NCBI RefSeq assembly: GCF_005144585.1
Contig: NZ_SSMQ01000013.1
Span: 149,359 to 213,358, forward strand
Direction: 5' to 3'
DNA from: Polyangium fumosum
Lineage (GTDB): Bacteria; Myxococcota_A; Polyangia; Polyangiales; Polyangiaceae
DNA: 64,000 nt
A model generated the notes under the pieces. It was not told where the DNA came from. It made no database searches and worked only from the letters and a program-made list of their open reading frames with translations. The translations under genes and the position numbers were made by a program. How positions within the stretch are numbered: position 1 is the first letter of the stretch; each line of letters starts with the position of its first letter. Positions 10,728 through 18,720 of this stretch are shown in pieces.

Positions 10728-12044
10728 ATGTCGACCCTCGTCTCCGCAACGCCACGAGCGCTCGCGCCTGCCCGTACGCTGAGCGACGTCGTTCACAACT
10801 GCGACCAGGATGATCCCCTCCCGAGTGGGGATCCTCGGTGGCAGGACCTCTCGGAGGGGCGTGGGGACGCGGCGGCGGAGACGCTCGTGCAGGATCTGCA
10901 GGCGCGCCAGAGCGAGCAGATCATCCACGCGGCGTTCGTGAGCCACCGCGGCGCGGGCAAGAGCACGGAGCTCCGGCGCATCGCGGGCCTCGTCGGGGAG
11001 GCGTACCACCCGCTCTACATCGAGGCGACGGTCGAGATGGATCCGATCCGCATCGAATCGGAGGATCTGCTCCTCAACATCGCGCTCGCGGTCGAGAAGG
11101 AGATGCGTCGGATCGGAAAGAGCCTGCCTGCGGAGCTGCTCCGGCGTGTCGAGCAGTGGTTCGCGGACGCGATTCGCTCGACGAAGTGGGCACAAGGCTA
11201 CGACGCGAACGTCGCGGCTGGCATCGAGGGCAAGTTCGAGATCCCGTTCCTCGGCAGCATGTTCGCGCAGGCCAAGGCGCTCATGAGGTACGAGAGCGAG
11301 TACCGCACCGAGGTGAAGCAGGTCCTGAAGAAGTTCCCCGGCACGTTGATCCAGAACGTGAACGACTTCCTCGAAGCCGCACAACAAGAGCTCGGCGGCC
11401 GCGCGCTTCTCCTGATGATCGACAACCTCGACCGGTACGAGCCCTCGGTCATCGACGAGCTGCTCGTCGTCGGCGCGGATCGGATCCGGAGCCTTCGCTG
11501 CAACTTGATCCTCACGCCGCCGATCAGCCTCTTGCTTCAACCGCGCTCCGCCCAGCTCGACGCGAGCTACGCCTGTTACGACATGTTCACGGTCCGGCTG
11601 CGTCGGCGCGACCAGCGCTACGACGAGTTCGACGGCAAAGGACGTGACCTGCTCGAACAGGTCCTCGCGAAGCGGATCGACCTCGACGTGGTGATGCCGG
11701 ACAAGGAGGTCCGGGATCGGCTGATCGCGGCGAGCGGCGGCGGGATCCGCGAGCTCCTGGATCTCGTCTCGTGGACGGCGAGATTTGCCCGGCTGGGTGG
11801 AGAGAAGATCGCCGAGCGCGACGTGGAGAAGGCGATCGCGCGGCGCAAGCAGCGGCTCCGGGATCAGATCAACGTGAACGGCTGGTGGGAGGCGCTCGGG
11901 CACATCGCGGAGACCAAGGAGGTCGGCGACGACGACAAGTCGCTCGCGGTCCTCTTCCATCGCCTCGCGTTCAAGTACAACGGCGAAGGCTGGTACGACG
12001 TGCACCCGCTCGTGGACGAGCTGATGCGGGAGCGGCGCCGGTGA
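10728..12044 (+). CDS. AAA-type P-loop ATPase, partner of the following TPR protein
   Basis: A 438-residue P-loop NTPase. The Walker A is SHRGAGKST (Lys78), and the Walker B is LLLMIDNLDR (Asp232). After the core comes a segment with SGGGIRELLDLV, typical of the lid region of AAA_22/KAP-like and STAND-like ATPases, and a winged-helix-like end with YNGEGWYDVHPLV. No effector domain, membrane helix or DNA-binding motif is obvious. Its stop overlaps the GTG of the next gene (GTGA, 12041-12044), so the two are made together. The pair lies between the alpha-E gene and the transglutaminase gene. I cannot assign a cellular role. Confidence 0.8.
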   Translation: MSTLVSATPRALAPARTLSDVVHNCDQDDPLPSGDPRWQDLSEGRGDAAAETLVQDLQARQSEQIIHAAFVSHRGAGKSTELRRIAGLVGEAYHPLYIEATVEMDPIRIESEDLLLNIALAVEKEMRRIGKSLPAELLRRVEQWFADAIRSTKWAQGYDANVAAGIEGKFEIPFLGSMFAQAKALMRYESEYRTEVKQVLKKFPGTLIQNVNDFLEAAQQELGGRALLLMIDNLDRYEPSVIDELLVVGADRIRSLRCNLILTPPISLLLQPRSAQLDASYACYDMFTVRLRRRDQRYDEFDGKGRDLLEQVLAKRIDLDVVMPDKEVRDRLIAASGGGIRELLDLVSWTARFARLGGEKIAERDVEKAIARRKQRLRDQINVNGWWEALGHIAETKEVGDDDKSLAVLFHRLAFKYNGEGWYDVHPLVDELMRERRR

Positions 12045-13591
12045 CGTTCGAGCCCGAGGCCCTGCTCGGCGAGGACGACGGCCTCGTGCTCCGCCGGTTC
12101 TTCGCGTGGGGCGTGGGGCACGGGTTCGACCTGGCGATCGTGCAGATCACGACGCCGTGGAAGCGGGACGCGCTGATCGCGTGGGCCAAGGCGAACGTGC
12201 CGGGCGTCGCGGTGATCGATCTGCGCGAGATCGGCCCCGACAAGCGGAAGCTGTGGGACGTGCTTCGGGAAGCGACGGCGCCGGAACAGGGCACGACGTC
12301 GCTGATCCTTCACGGGCTGGAGGAGGCCGAGGCAGAGGAGCGGATCGTCGCGCAGCTCAACGTGGAGCGGGACGAGCTCGCGCGGGGATTTCCGCTGCCG
12401 TGGCTCTTCATCGTGCATCCGACCGTTGCGCAGGTGATGGAGCGGAAGGCGCCCGACTTCGCGGATTTTGCCGGGGCGTGGATGTGGGAGGAGAAGCCCG
12501 AGCCGCTGCGGTTGGAGCTTGCGGCGATCGATGCTCGGTATGCGGTTGCAGCGCCGCTACCCATGGACACGGAAGCGGTGGACGAGTTACTCGCCAAGGC
12601 GGCGGAGGCCATCAATTTCGGCTATCTGGACGAAGCAGCAGATTTCCTCGCGCAGTATGATCTGCGGCATCCGAACGCACAGTCGGTGGATCCAGACCGG
12701 ATGCTGTTCGAAGCGAACCTGCTTTTGGCAAAGGGCCGCTTCGAGCAGGCGCGAGCCATCTTCGAGCGGGCTCGCAAGGCGTACGAAGCCACGGATGATT
12801 CTTTCGGAGTGGCCGCAGTCTTACATCACCTCGCCACGATCGCGGAGAACCAAGGGCGATACGAGGAAGCCCGTAGTTTTCTCGAGAGGTCCATCGCGGT
12901 CAAAGCGACCAGCGATAGGTATGACCGTATCCCGGCCTCCCTGAATCGACTCGCGAGCATCGCGGAGCGTCAAGGACGGCTTGACGAAGCACGTGGCCTG
13001 CTCGCTCAGGCGCAGATGCTCTTGGAGCAACTTGGTGACCGCGCCGGGCTTGCTGCGTCACAGCATCAGCTTGCCATCCTGGAGATGGATGAAGGGCGCA
13101 ACGAAGAGGCTCGGACGCTGCTCCTGGGATCCCTCGCGACGAACCGGGAGATTGGTGATCGCGTGGGATGCGCAGCGTCGCTTCATCAACTAGCGATGAT
13201 CGCGTGTGACCGGGGCGAGCTCGACGATGCGCTGAAGCTTCTCGAAGAGTCGAGCGCGTTGCACGAAGAGATCGGTGATGTCGGGAAACGCGCGGCTTCG
13301 TTGCATCTGCGTGCTGTCCTGGAATCGGGGTTTGGTAGGAACGACGAGGCCCGGAACCTGCTCCGGGAATCGATCGCAATCCGCAAAGCCATTGGGGATG
13401 TTGCGGGGCTGAGTACATCCCGGCTCGTGCTCGGTCAGATCGAAGTTGCCGCAGGACACTTCACCGAAGGCCGCCGCCTCGTGCAGGCCGCCGTCGACAC
13501 CCTCGAAGCCATCGGCTCCGCGCAAGCCGAAGAAGCCCGCTCCATCCTCCGCGACATCGACGCCCTCCAGACCCCGCCCTCCCCCACCTGA
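12041..13591 (+). CDS. degenerate NTPase-like domain fused to TPR repeats
   Basis: A 516-residue protein starting at GTG 12041. Residues 1 to about 165 look like a P-loop domain without Walker A: the beta-strand LAIVQITTPW leads into a helix with no GxxGxGKS, and TSLILHGLEEA stands where Walker B would be. Then comes LNVERDELARGFPLPWLFIVHP...APDFADF, a motif I associate with TPR-linked bacterial NTPases. From about 175 to 505 there are roughly eight TPR units, in forms such as AAVLHHLATIAENQGRYEEA. It may sense ligands or peptides for the ATPase encoded just before. Between about 12.5 and 13.45 kb the third codon positions are visibly less GC-rich than around, which may mark a transferred segment. 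Confidence 0.75.
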   Translation: MTFEPEALLGEDDGLVLRRFFAWGVGHGFDLAIVQITTPWKRDALIAWAKANVPGVAVIDLREIGPDKRKLWDVLREATAPEQGTTSLILHGLEEAEAEERIVAQLNVERDELARGFPLPWLFIVHPTVAQVMERKAPDFADFAGAWMWEEKPEPLRLELAAIDARYAVAAPLPMDTEAVDELLAKAAEAINFGYLDEAADFLAQYDLRHPNAQSVDPDRMLFEANLLLAKGRFEQARAIFERARKAYEATDDSFGVAAVLHHLATIAENQGRYEEARSFLERSIAVKATSDRYDRIPASLNRLASIAERQGRLDEARGLLAQAQMLLEQLGDRAGLAASQHQLAILEMDEGRNEEARTLLLGSLATNREIGDRVGCAASLHQLAMIACDRGELDDALKLLEESSALHEEIGDVGKRAASLHLRAVLESGFGRNDEARNLLRESIAIRKAIGDVAGLSTSRLVLGQIEVAAGHFTEGRRLVQAAVDTLEAIGSAQAEEARSILRDIDALQTPPSPT

Positions 13592-13627
13592 CTCCCGCCC
13601 CTCCACTTCCGCAGTACACTCCCCCCG

Positions 13628-15349
13628 ATGCCGAACCTCCTCGCCATGTCGTTCGAGGGCGAGCTCGCGCCTTGTTTCGACCTGCGATGCCTCCACCCGG
13701 GCTCGAAGCGTCCCCCCGACGGCTGGGGCCTCGGCTACTACCCCGGCGGCGAGCCCAGCGCCTCCGTCCTCAAGGAGCCCGCCCCGCCCCACGGCTCCAT
13801 CCGCAGCGAGCTCGTCAAAGCCTGGGAACACCTCGAAGCCTCCCTCTTCGTCCTCCACATCCGCACCGCCACGTGGGGCGCGATCAGCGACGCCAACACC
13901 CAGCCCTTCTCCCGCAGCTACGCCGGCCGCGACTGGCTCTTCTCCCACAGCGGCAGCCTCCGCCACCGCCTCGAACGTTCGAGCACCAAAAGTCTCTTCG
14001 AACCCACCGGCTCCACCGACAGCGAGCTCATCTTCTGCGAACTGCTCGCCGTCTTCGCGCAGAACGGCTGGCGCAGCATCGGCGACGCCGATCCCGCCGC
14101 CGTCCGCGCCTTCTTCGAACGCCTAGGCGCCCACGGCAACATGAGCTCCGTCCTCACCGACGGCCGTGATCTCCTCGCCTACGCCGACGCCCACGGCGAA
14201 GGGCACCTCCACCTCGGCACCATCCGCCCGCCCTACCAAAAGCTCATCCTCGAAGACGCCGACCTCCTCCTCGATTTCAGCCGTCGCGGCGTCGAAGCGC
14301 AGAAAGGCATCCTCGTCGCCTCGAACCCGCTCGAAGGCCTCGGCGCCACCTGGAAGGCGATGTCCCCCGGGCACCTCCTCGTCGTGCGGCAAGGCGCCAT
14401 CATCGTCGACATGCCTCCCGGCGCCGCCACCGTGCAGCGCGCCGCCGGCCGAGATCTCCAGCGCCCCGCGCCCGCCGAGCCCCGACACCTGTCGATCGTC
14501 CACCGCACCGCCTACCACTACGACAAGCCCGTCGAGCGCAGCTCCCACCTGCTCCGCCTGACGCCGATCCACGATCGCCTACAGACTCTCCACGCCTCCA
14601 CCATCACGCTCTCCGTCGACGGCAAGCAGCGCGACTACGACGACGTCTTCGGCAACCACGCGCGCAAAGTCGTGATCGAGCAGAGCTACACCGAGCTCGT
14701 GATCGAAGCGCGCTCCGAAGTGAGCCTGCTCGACACCGAGCCCTTCGGCCTCCGCCCCTTCCACGCCCGCAGCACCATCCCACTCGTATGGATGCCCTGG
14801 CAGCGCCAAGTGCTGCAGCCCTACCTCTTGCCGCCCGAGCTCCCCGAGAGCCAGCTCGAAGTCCTCGCCCGCTACGCAATGACCTTCGTCGAGCGCAACG
14901 ACTACGATCTCGTCGACACGCTGCTCGACCTGAACCAAACGATCTACCGCGACTACCTCTACCAAAAAGGCTCCACGAGCCTCTCGACGACCCCCTACGA
15001 GGTCTACACGCGGCGCACCGGCGTCTGTCAGGACTTCGCAAACCTCTTCATCTGTCTCGCCCGTCTCCTCAGCGTCCCCGCGCGCTACGTCTGCGGCTAC
15101 CTCTACACAGGCCCCAAGCACCCAAACCACAGCATGGCCGAAGCCTCCCACGCCTGGGTGCAGGTCTACCTGCCCGAAGTCGGCTGGAAAGGCTTCGACC
15201 CCACGAGCGGCGTCGTCACACAAACCGATCACGTCCGCCTCGCCGTCGGCCGCAGCTACGTCGACGCCACCCCCACCTCCGGCACCATCTACACAAGCGG
15301 CGTCCGCGAAACCCTCGACGTCGCCGTCCACGTCACCCCCATCGGCTGA
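13628..15349 (+). CDS. class II amidotransferase-like domain fused to transglutaminase-like protease domain
   Basis: A 573-residue two-domain protein. Residues 1 to about 270 resemble YafJ-like class II glutamine amidotransferases (DGWGLGYYPGG, VLHIRTATWG, HSGSL). The obligatory second-residue Cys is Pro (start MPNLLAMSF), and the usual HNG is HSG, so the amidotransferase site looks dead. Residues from about 285 are a bacterial transglutaminase-like domain, with the N-terminal beta region (SIVHRTAYHYDKPVERSSH) and an intact Cys467 (TGVCQDFANL), His508 (SHAWVQVY) and Asp524. Such domains act as peptidases or transamidases. Gene order ties it to the ATP-grasp/alpha-E pair upstream, as a peptide-processing member of the same predicted pathway. 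Confidence 0.85.
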   Translation: MPNLLAMSFEGELAPCFDLRCLHPGSKRPPDGWGLGYYPGGEPSASVLKEPAPPHGSIRSELVKAWEHLEASLFVLHIRTATWGAISDANTQPFSRSYAGRDWLFSHSGSLRHRLERSSTKSLFEPTGSTDSELIFCELLAVFAQNGWRSIGDADPAAVRAFFERLGAHGNMSSVLTDGRDLLAYADAHGEGHLHLGTIRPPYQKLILEDADLLLDFSRRGVEAQKGILVASNPLEGLGATWKAMSPGHLLVVRQGAIIVDMPPGAATVQRAAGRDLQRPAPAEPRHLSIVHRTAYHYDKPVERSSHLLRLTPIHDRLQTLHASTITLSVDGKQRDYDDVFGNHARKVVIEQSYTELVIEARSEVSLLDTEPFGLRPFHARSTIPLVWMPWQRQVLQPYLLPPELPESQLEVLARYAMTFVERNDYDLVDTLLDLNQTIYRDYLYQKGSTSLSTTPYEVYTRRTGVCQDFANLFICLARLLSVPARYVCGYLYTGPKHPNHSMAEASHAWVQVYLPEVGWKGFDPTSGVVTQTDHVRLAVGRSYVDATPTSGTIYTSGVRETLDVAVHVTPIG

Positions 15350-15360
15350 TGGCCGTGGCG

Positions 15361-15670
15361 CCGGGGCGCTGCCCCGGTCCCCGCGGGGGGCTGTCCGCCC
15401 CCTCGACCCCGGACCAGCCAGGGGCTGGACCCAGGGTTGAAAAACTGCGCGGTGCGCAGTTTTTCAAACAGGCCGACGAAGAACGCAGGTTGCCAGCAGA
15501 GTCCGCAGCGCGGCTGTCTTGGTGGGCAAGGTCGTCGCTGGTCTTGCCACCGGCTGTTCGATGAACTGCGCACCGCGCAGTTCATCGACCCGGGTCCAGC
15601 GCCTCGCTGGTCCGGGTGCAGGGGCGGACAGCCCCTGCTGGGGTCTGGGGCAAAGCCCCAGCTCCGCGCC
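15361..15670. repeat. composite palindromic repeat, copy A (complete)
   Basis: Two long hairpins frame a spacer of about 90 bp. The first is TTGAAAAACTGCGC / loop GGT / GCGCAGTTTTTCAA (15437-15467); the second is CGATGAACTGCGC / ACC / GCGCAGTTCATCG (15559-15587). On the outer sides lie GC-rich stem-loops (ccggggcgctgccccgg, gggggctgtccgcccc, ccaggggctgg on the left; mirrored ones on the right). The element fills the space between the convergent transglutaminase and sensor kinase genes, so it could end both transcripts. It lies inverted relative to the copy at 59147-59450. Confidence 0.85.
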
Positions 15671-15676
15671 CCCCGC

Positions 15677-17452
15677 CTAGCCCACGACCGGCAACACCAG
15701 CCGAAGCCGTGTCCCGCGCCCTGGCGTGGTCTCCATGTCGATTCGCCCGCCGTGCATCGACACGTTGCTCTCGCTGAGGGACAGCCCTGCTTCTGCGCTG
15801 GTCCCTGTGCTGCGACCGCTCCCGAACACCTCGACGCAGATCATGCCTTCCTCTGCGGGCGCGAGCACGACGCGCACCTCGTTTGCCTTCGGATCACCCT
15901 CGGGCAGCGCGCGGATCGTTCGTAGCAAGATGTCGACGAGGGCGAGTGCGATTCGTGCTGGCTCGCCGGCGACGAGGGGCACGTCGGCCACCTCGGACGA
16001 GAGCCGCGCGCGCGCTTCGATCACGCCGCATGTCAGCATCAGCGCTGCTTCGACCACGCGCTTGATGTTTGTCCGCGGCGGCGTCTCGCGTGAGGCCTCG
16101 CCGAGGATCCGCATGTCTCGCATGATCCTTGCGATGCGCTTCGCTCCGCTCGTCGCCTCGTCGAGCGCCTTTGCCACGTCCTCGCTCTTCGTGGTGCCGA
16201 GCGCCTCCGATACGTACTTGAGGTTCCCGATCAAGTACGAGAGCGGATTGTTGATCTCGTGCGCCACGCCTGCGGAGAGCGCGGCTGCCGTGCCGAGCCT
16301 TGCATCGGCCTCGCGTTGCCGCTGCTCCGTGATGTCGCGCATGATCGACACGAGCAGCCGCTCCTCCTTGCGCACGGCGAGCAGCACTCGCTTCTCGGCG
16401 AGCACCCGCTGTGATCCGTCGGGCGCCTTCACCGTCACCTCGCGCTCGTCGGCTGTCTGCGGCCACCGATCGGGCCGCCCGCCCTTCGGCGTGGGCTTCA
16501 GCGCGTCGGCGGATTGCCCGAGCACCTCCTCGCGGGATCGCCCGAGGAGCGCGCAGAACGCGCGGTTTGCGATCGTGATTCGCCCTGTGTCGTCCTCGAC
16601 GGACAGCGGATCGGGCACGGCGTCGATCACGGCGAGCCGCGCTTCTGCTTCGAGCGACTCTTGCTCTGCGTGGATCATCGCGGTGATGTCGCGCGAGACC
16701 GTGACGAGCTCCTCGATCACGTCGGTGCGGGGATCTCGCACGGGCCGGCTGATCGTCTCGAGCCACGCGTACTCGCCGTCCTTGCGTTGCAGCCGGATGA
16801 TCGCGCCTGCGACTTGCGCGCCTGCGTCGAGCGCGCCGAGCGCTTCGAGCAGCTTCGAGACATCCGAGGGATGGAGGATGTCGAGGATGCTCGATCCGAG
16901 CAGCTCATCGGGCTCGTATCCGAGCACGGTGCGACATGCGGGCGAGATGTAGAGCCGCACGCCGCCGGGCGAGAAGCGCGCGAGGATCTCGGTCGAGCTC
17001 TCTGCGAGGTGGCGAAACCGCTGCTCGCTGCGCTCGGCGTGCCGGAGCGCGTCCCCGAGCATGGCGGCCCGCACGGCGTCCTTCTTCCGCTGCGCGACGC
17101 GCCGGAACAAGAGCCCCACGCGTGACGTGACGAGGCTCTCGTTGCCTGGCCAGAGCATGAAATCATCGACGCCCTCGTCGCAGAGCGTCTCGATGTGCTC
17201 GGGTGTCGCGGCCATCGCGAGGACGACGGGCCCGCCGTCCGGGGCACTCCGGAGCGTGCGACACGCGGCCAGGATCGAGGCAAAGTCCTGTTCGTCCTCG
17301 GACGAGAGGAGCACGGCGATCCCGATCCCCGCGCTCGACGCTGCCGCGAGCTCCAAGGCAGGCACGACGGCGACGTCACTGCACTGATCCCGAAGCAACC
17401 GCTCGAGCGGTTGTGGATCGGCCTTGGAAGAAGCGACGAGCAAAGCCTTCAT
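15677..17452 (-). CDS. PAS-containing sensor histidine kinase with degenerate receiver and ATPase domains
   Basis: A 591-residue protein starting MKALLVASS at 17452; upstream in-frame codons have no coding character. Residues 1-120 fold like a receiver domain, but the phosphoacceptor position reads VLLSSEDE, with no Asp. Two PAS domains follow (first SSTEILARFSPGGVRLYISP; second VIDAVPDPLSVEDDTGR). The HisKA helix has the H-box AHEINNPL with His398. In the ATPase region the N-box lacks both Asn (VDILLRTIRAL), and the G1 box reads FGSGRS instead of DxGxG; only the last part (GGRIDMETTPGRGT) looks normal. It has no membrane helix. It may be a phosphotransfer or sensing protein rather than an active kinase. 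Confidence 0.85.
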   Translation of the reverse strand: MKALLVASSKADPQPLERLLRDQCSDVAVVPALELAAASSAGIGIAVLLSSEDEQDFASILAACRTLRSAPDGGPVVLAMAATPEHIETLCDEGVDDFMLWPGNESLVTSRVGLLFRRVAQRKKDAVRAAMLGDALRHAERSEQRFRHLAESSTEILARFSPGGVRLYISPACRTVLGYEPDELLGSSILDILHPSDVSKLLEALGALDAGAQVAGAIIRLQRKDGEYAWLETISRPVRDPRTDVIEELVTVSRDITAMIHAEQESLEAEARLAVIDAVPDPLSVEDDTGRITIANRAFCALLGRSREEVLGQSADALKPTPKGGRPDRWPQTADEREVTVKAPDGSQRVLAEKRVLLAVRKEERLLVSIMRDITEQRQREADARLGTAAALSAGVAHEINNPLSYLIGNLKYVSEALGTTKSEDVAKALDEATSGAKRIARIMRDMRILGEASRETPPRTNIKRVVEAALMLTCGVIEARARLSSEVADVPLVAGEPARIALALVDILLRTIRALPEGDPKANEVRVVLAPAEEGMICVEVFGSGRSTGTSAEAGLSLSESNVSMHGGRIDMETTPGRGTRLRLVLPVVG

Positions 17453-17547
17453 ACGAGAAAACCCCCGCCATCCTGCCACACTTTTGGGGAGGGTGTCGCG
17501 CTCGATGGCGCGACACCCTACGGCCCTCACTCCACTTCGTTTCGTTC

Positions 17548-17670
17548 GGGCCTACCCGGCGGTATGGCGGCTGGCTCGCTGGGGGAGGTTGCGGGGGTTG
17601 GGTGACGCTTTGCGGTGGGGGGATGAGGGGGTTTTTCGGGTCTAGCCGGTGGTTTGGCGGCTGGCTCGCT
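17548..17670. repeat. short direct repeat that copies the 3' end of the LOG-like gene
   Basis: About 33 bp at 17548-17580 (gggcctacccggcgg...ggctggctcgct) recurs at 17638-17670, ninety bases away, with most positions identical. The right copy contains the stop codon and last codons of the LOG-like gene, so the left copy is a duplicated gene end in the intergenic space. Confidence 0.55.
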
Positions 17671-18196
17671 CGGCGAGCGTGGCGACGACTTGACGGATCG
17701 CGTCGGTGCCGGACGTGGCGGGGATCACGTAATCGTCGGGTGTGTCGGGGAATCGTTCTCGGTCGTCGATGCGGAGCCCGGCGAGCTCGCCGCTCCAGCC
17801 TGCGATCTCCAGCGCCACGACGATTCGATCGTGGATCCAGGCCATGGCGATTTCGGAGAGCGTGCCCGCGCCGCCGCCGACGGCGACGATGGCATCCGCA
17901 TGGGCGACCAGCGCGTTCCGCAAATGCCCGAGCCCGGTCGGAATCGCGATATCGACGTACGCATTGGCGGCGCGCGGGTCATGCCCCGGAAGCAGCCCCA
18001 CGGTATCTCCGTCTCGATACCGCGCCGACGCGCGCGCGCCGCGACAAGCGGCTTCCATCACGCCGCCGAGGCCGCCGGTGAGGACACGAAAACCAACCTC
18101 GACGGCCGCACGACCGGCCTCGAAAGCAGCTTCGTACGCGGGAGATCCAGGGAGCGCGGTGCCGTCACCGATGATGGCGAGAAGGGGGCGGGGCAT
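17642..18196 (-). CDS. LOG-like / TIGR00725 family protein (Rossmann-fold nucleotide-binding)
   Basis: A 184-residue protein with the LOG-superfamily signature: AIIGDGTA near the start, LTGGLGGVMEAACRGA (GGxxGxM), GLLPGHDP in place of the usual GIxP, HLRNALVAHADAIVAVGGGAGTLSE (PGGxGTxxE variant) and WIHDRIVVAL. True LOG enzymes release cytokinin-type bases from nucleotides; the TIGR00725 branch lacks the exact PGGxGT motif and is sometimes called molybdenum-cofactor-carrier-like. The substrate is unknown. It is transcribed away from the 43-bp array, which lies 260 bp upstream of its start. Confidence 0.78.
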   Translation of the reverse strand: MPRPLLAIIGDGTALPGSPAYEAAFEAGRAAVEVGFRVLTGGLGGVMEAACRGARASARYRDGDTVGLLPGHDPRAANAYVDIAIPTGLGHLRNALVAHADAIVAVGGGAGTLSEIAMAWIHDRIVVALEIAGWSGELAGLRIDDRERFPDTPDDYVIPATSGTDAIRQVVATLAERASRQTTG

Positions 18197-18456
18197 GGTC
18201 GGATCAGAGGGTATGCCGTTCCAGGTAAGACCGGAACATCAGGGAAAAGGGCGCCTCGGGTTGGGCGAAACGACGCAGGAGTTCCCGCTCGTCATCTCGC
18301 ATCGCCTGCCTACCCTCATGGTTCATCGTTGACAAGACTTCTTACGTCCTCGCTCCGACGAGGGATCGAGGCATTGAGCGATAGGGAAGACCTTGTTTGC
18401 CTGCTTCATGTGCGTGCCTGGCGAGGTCCCGGGCTCGGAACGCCCGAAGTCCCGCC
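18197..18456. other. intergenic region, no gene recognised
   Basis: Between the LOG-like gene and the 43-bp array I find no convincing frame. The last 46 bases (18411-18456) look like a degenerate extra unit of the array, because their end matches the array consensus (ctcggaacgcccgaagtcccgcc). Confidence 0.5.
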
Positions 18457-18714
18457 TGCACGCGTTGCAATCACCGATCGGACCGCCCCTCCCCCCGCCT
18501 GCACGCATTGCAAACACCGATCAGACCGCCCGGCCCGCCGCCTACACGCGTTGCAAGCCCCCCTCGGACCGTTCGGAGCCCCGCCTGCAAGCGTTGCAAG
18601 CCCCGCTCGGACCCCTCGGATCGCCCTCTGCAAGCGATGCAAGCGCCCCTCGGACCCCTCGGATCGCCCTCTACACGCGTTGCACGCGCCACCCCGCGCG
18701 CTCGAACCGCTCTT
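18457..18714. repeat. six tandem 43-bp units
   Basis: Six head-to-tail units start at 18457, 18500, 18543, 18586, 18629 and 18672, each exactly 43 bp. A unit begins TGCACGCGTTGCAA (a palindrome-like box around GCGTTGCAA), followed by a C-rich segment with CTCGGACC. Units 1-3 end in GCC, units 4-5 in CTC; unit 6 is the most diverged. Because 43 is not a multiple of three, the array is not a coding repeat. It lies just downstream of the GrpB-like stop (18721) and upstream of the LOG-like gene. Confidence 0.88.
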
Positions 18715-18720
18715 GCCCGC

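Noticed and set aside
9552..12005. Very long open frame on the minus strand (over 800 codons)
   Set aside because: It is antisense to the ATP-grasp, alpha-E and ATPase genes; its translation is Arg/Asp/Val-rich without any motif, as expected from high-GC shadow frames.
18457..18714. CRISPR array
   Set aside because: Units are contiguous and repeat over their whole length; there are no unique spacers and no cas genes nearby.
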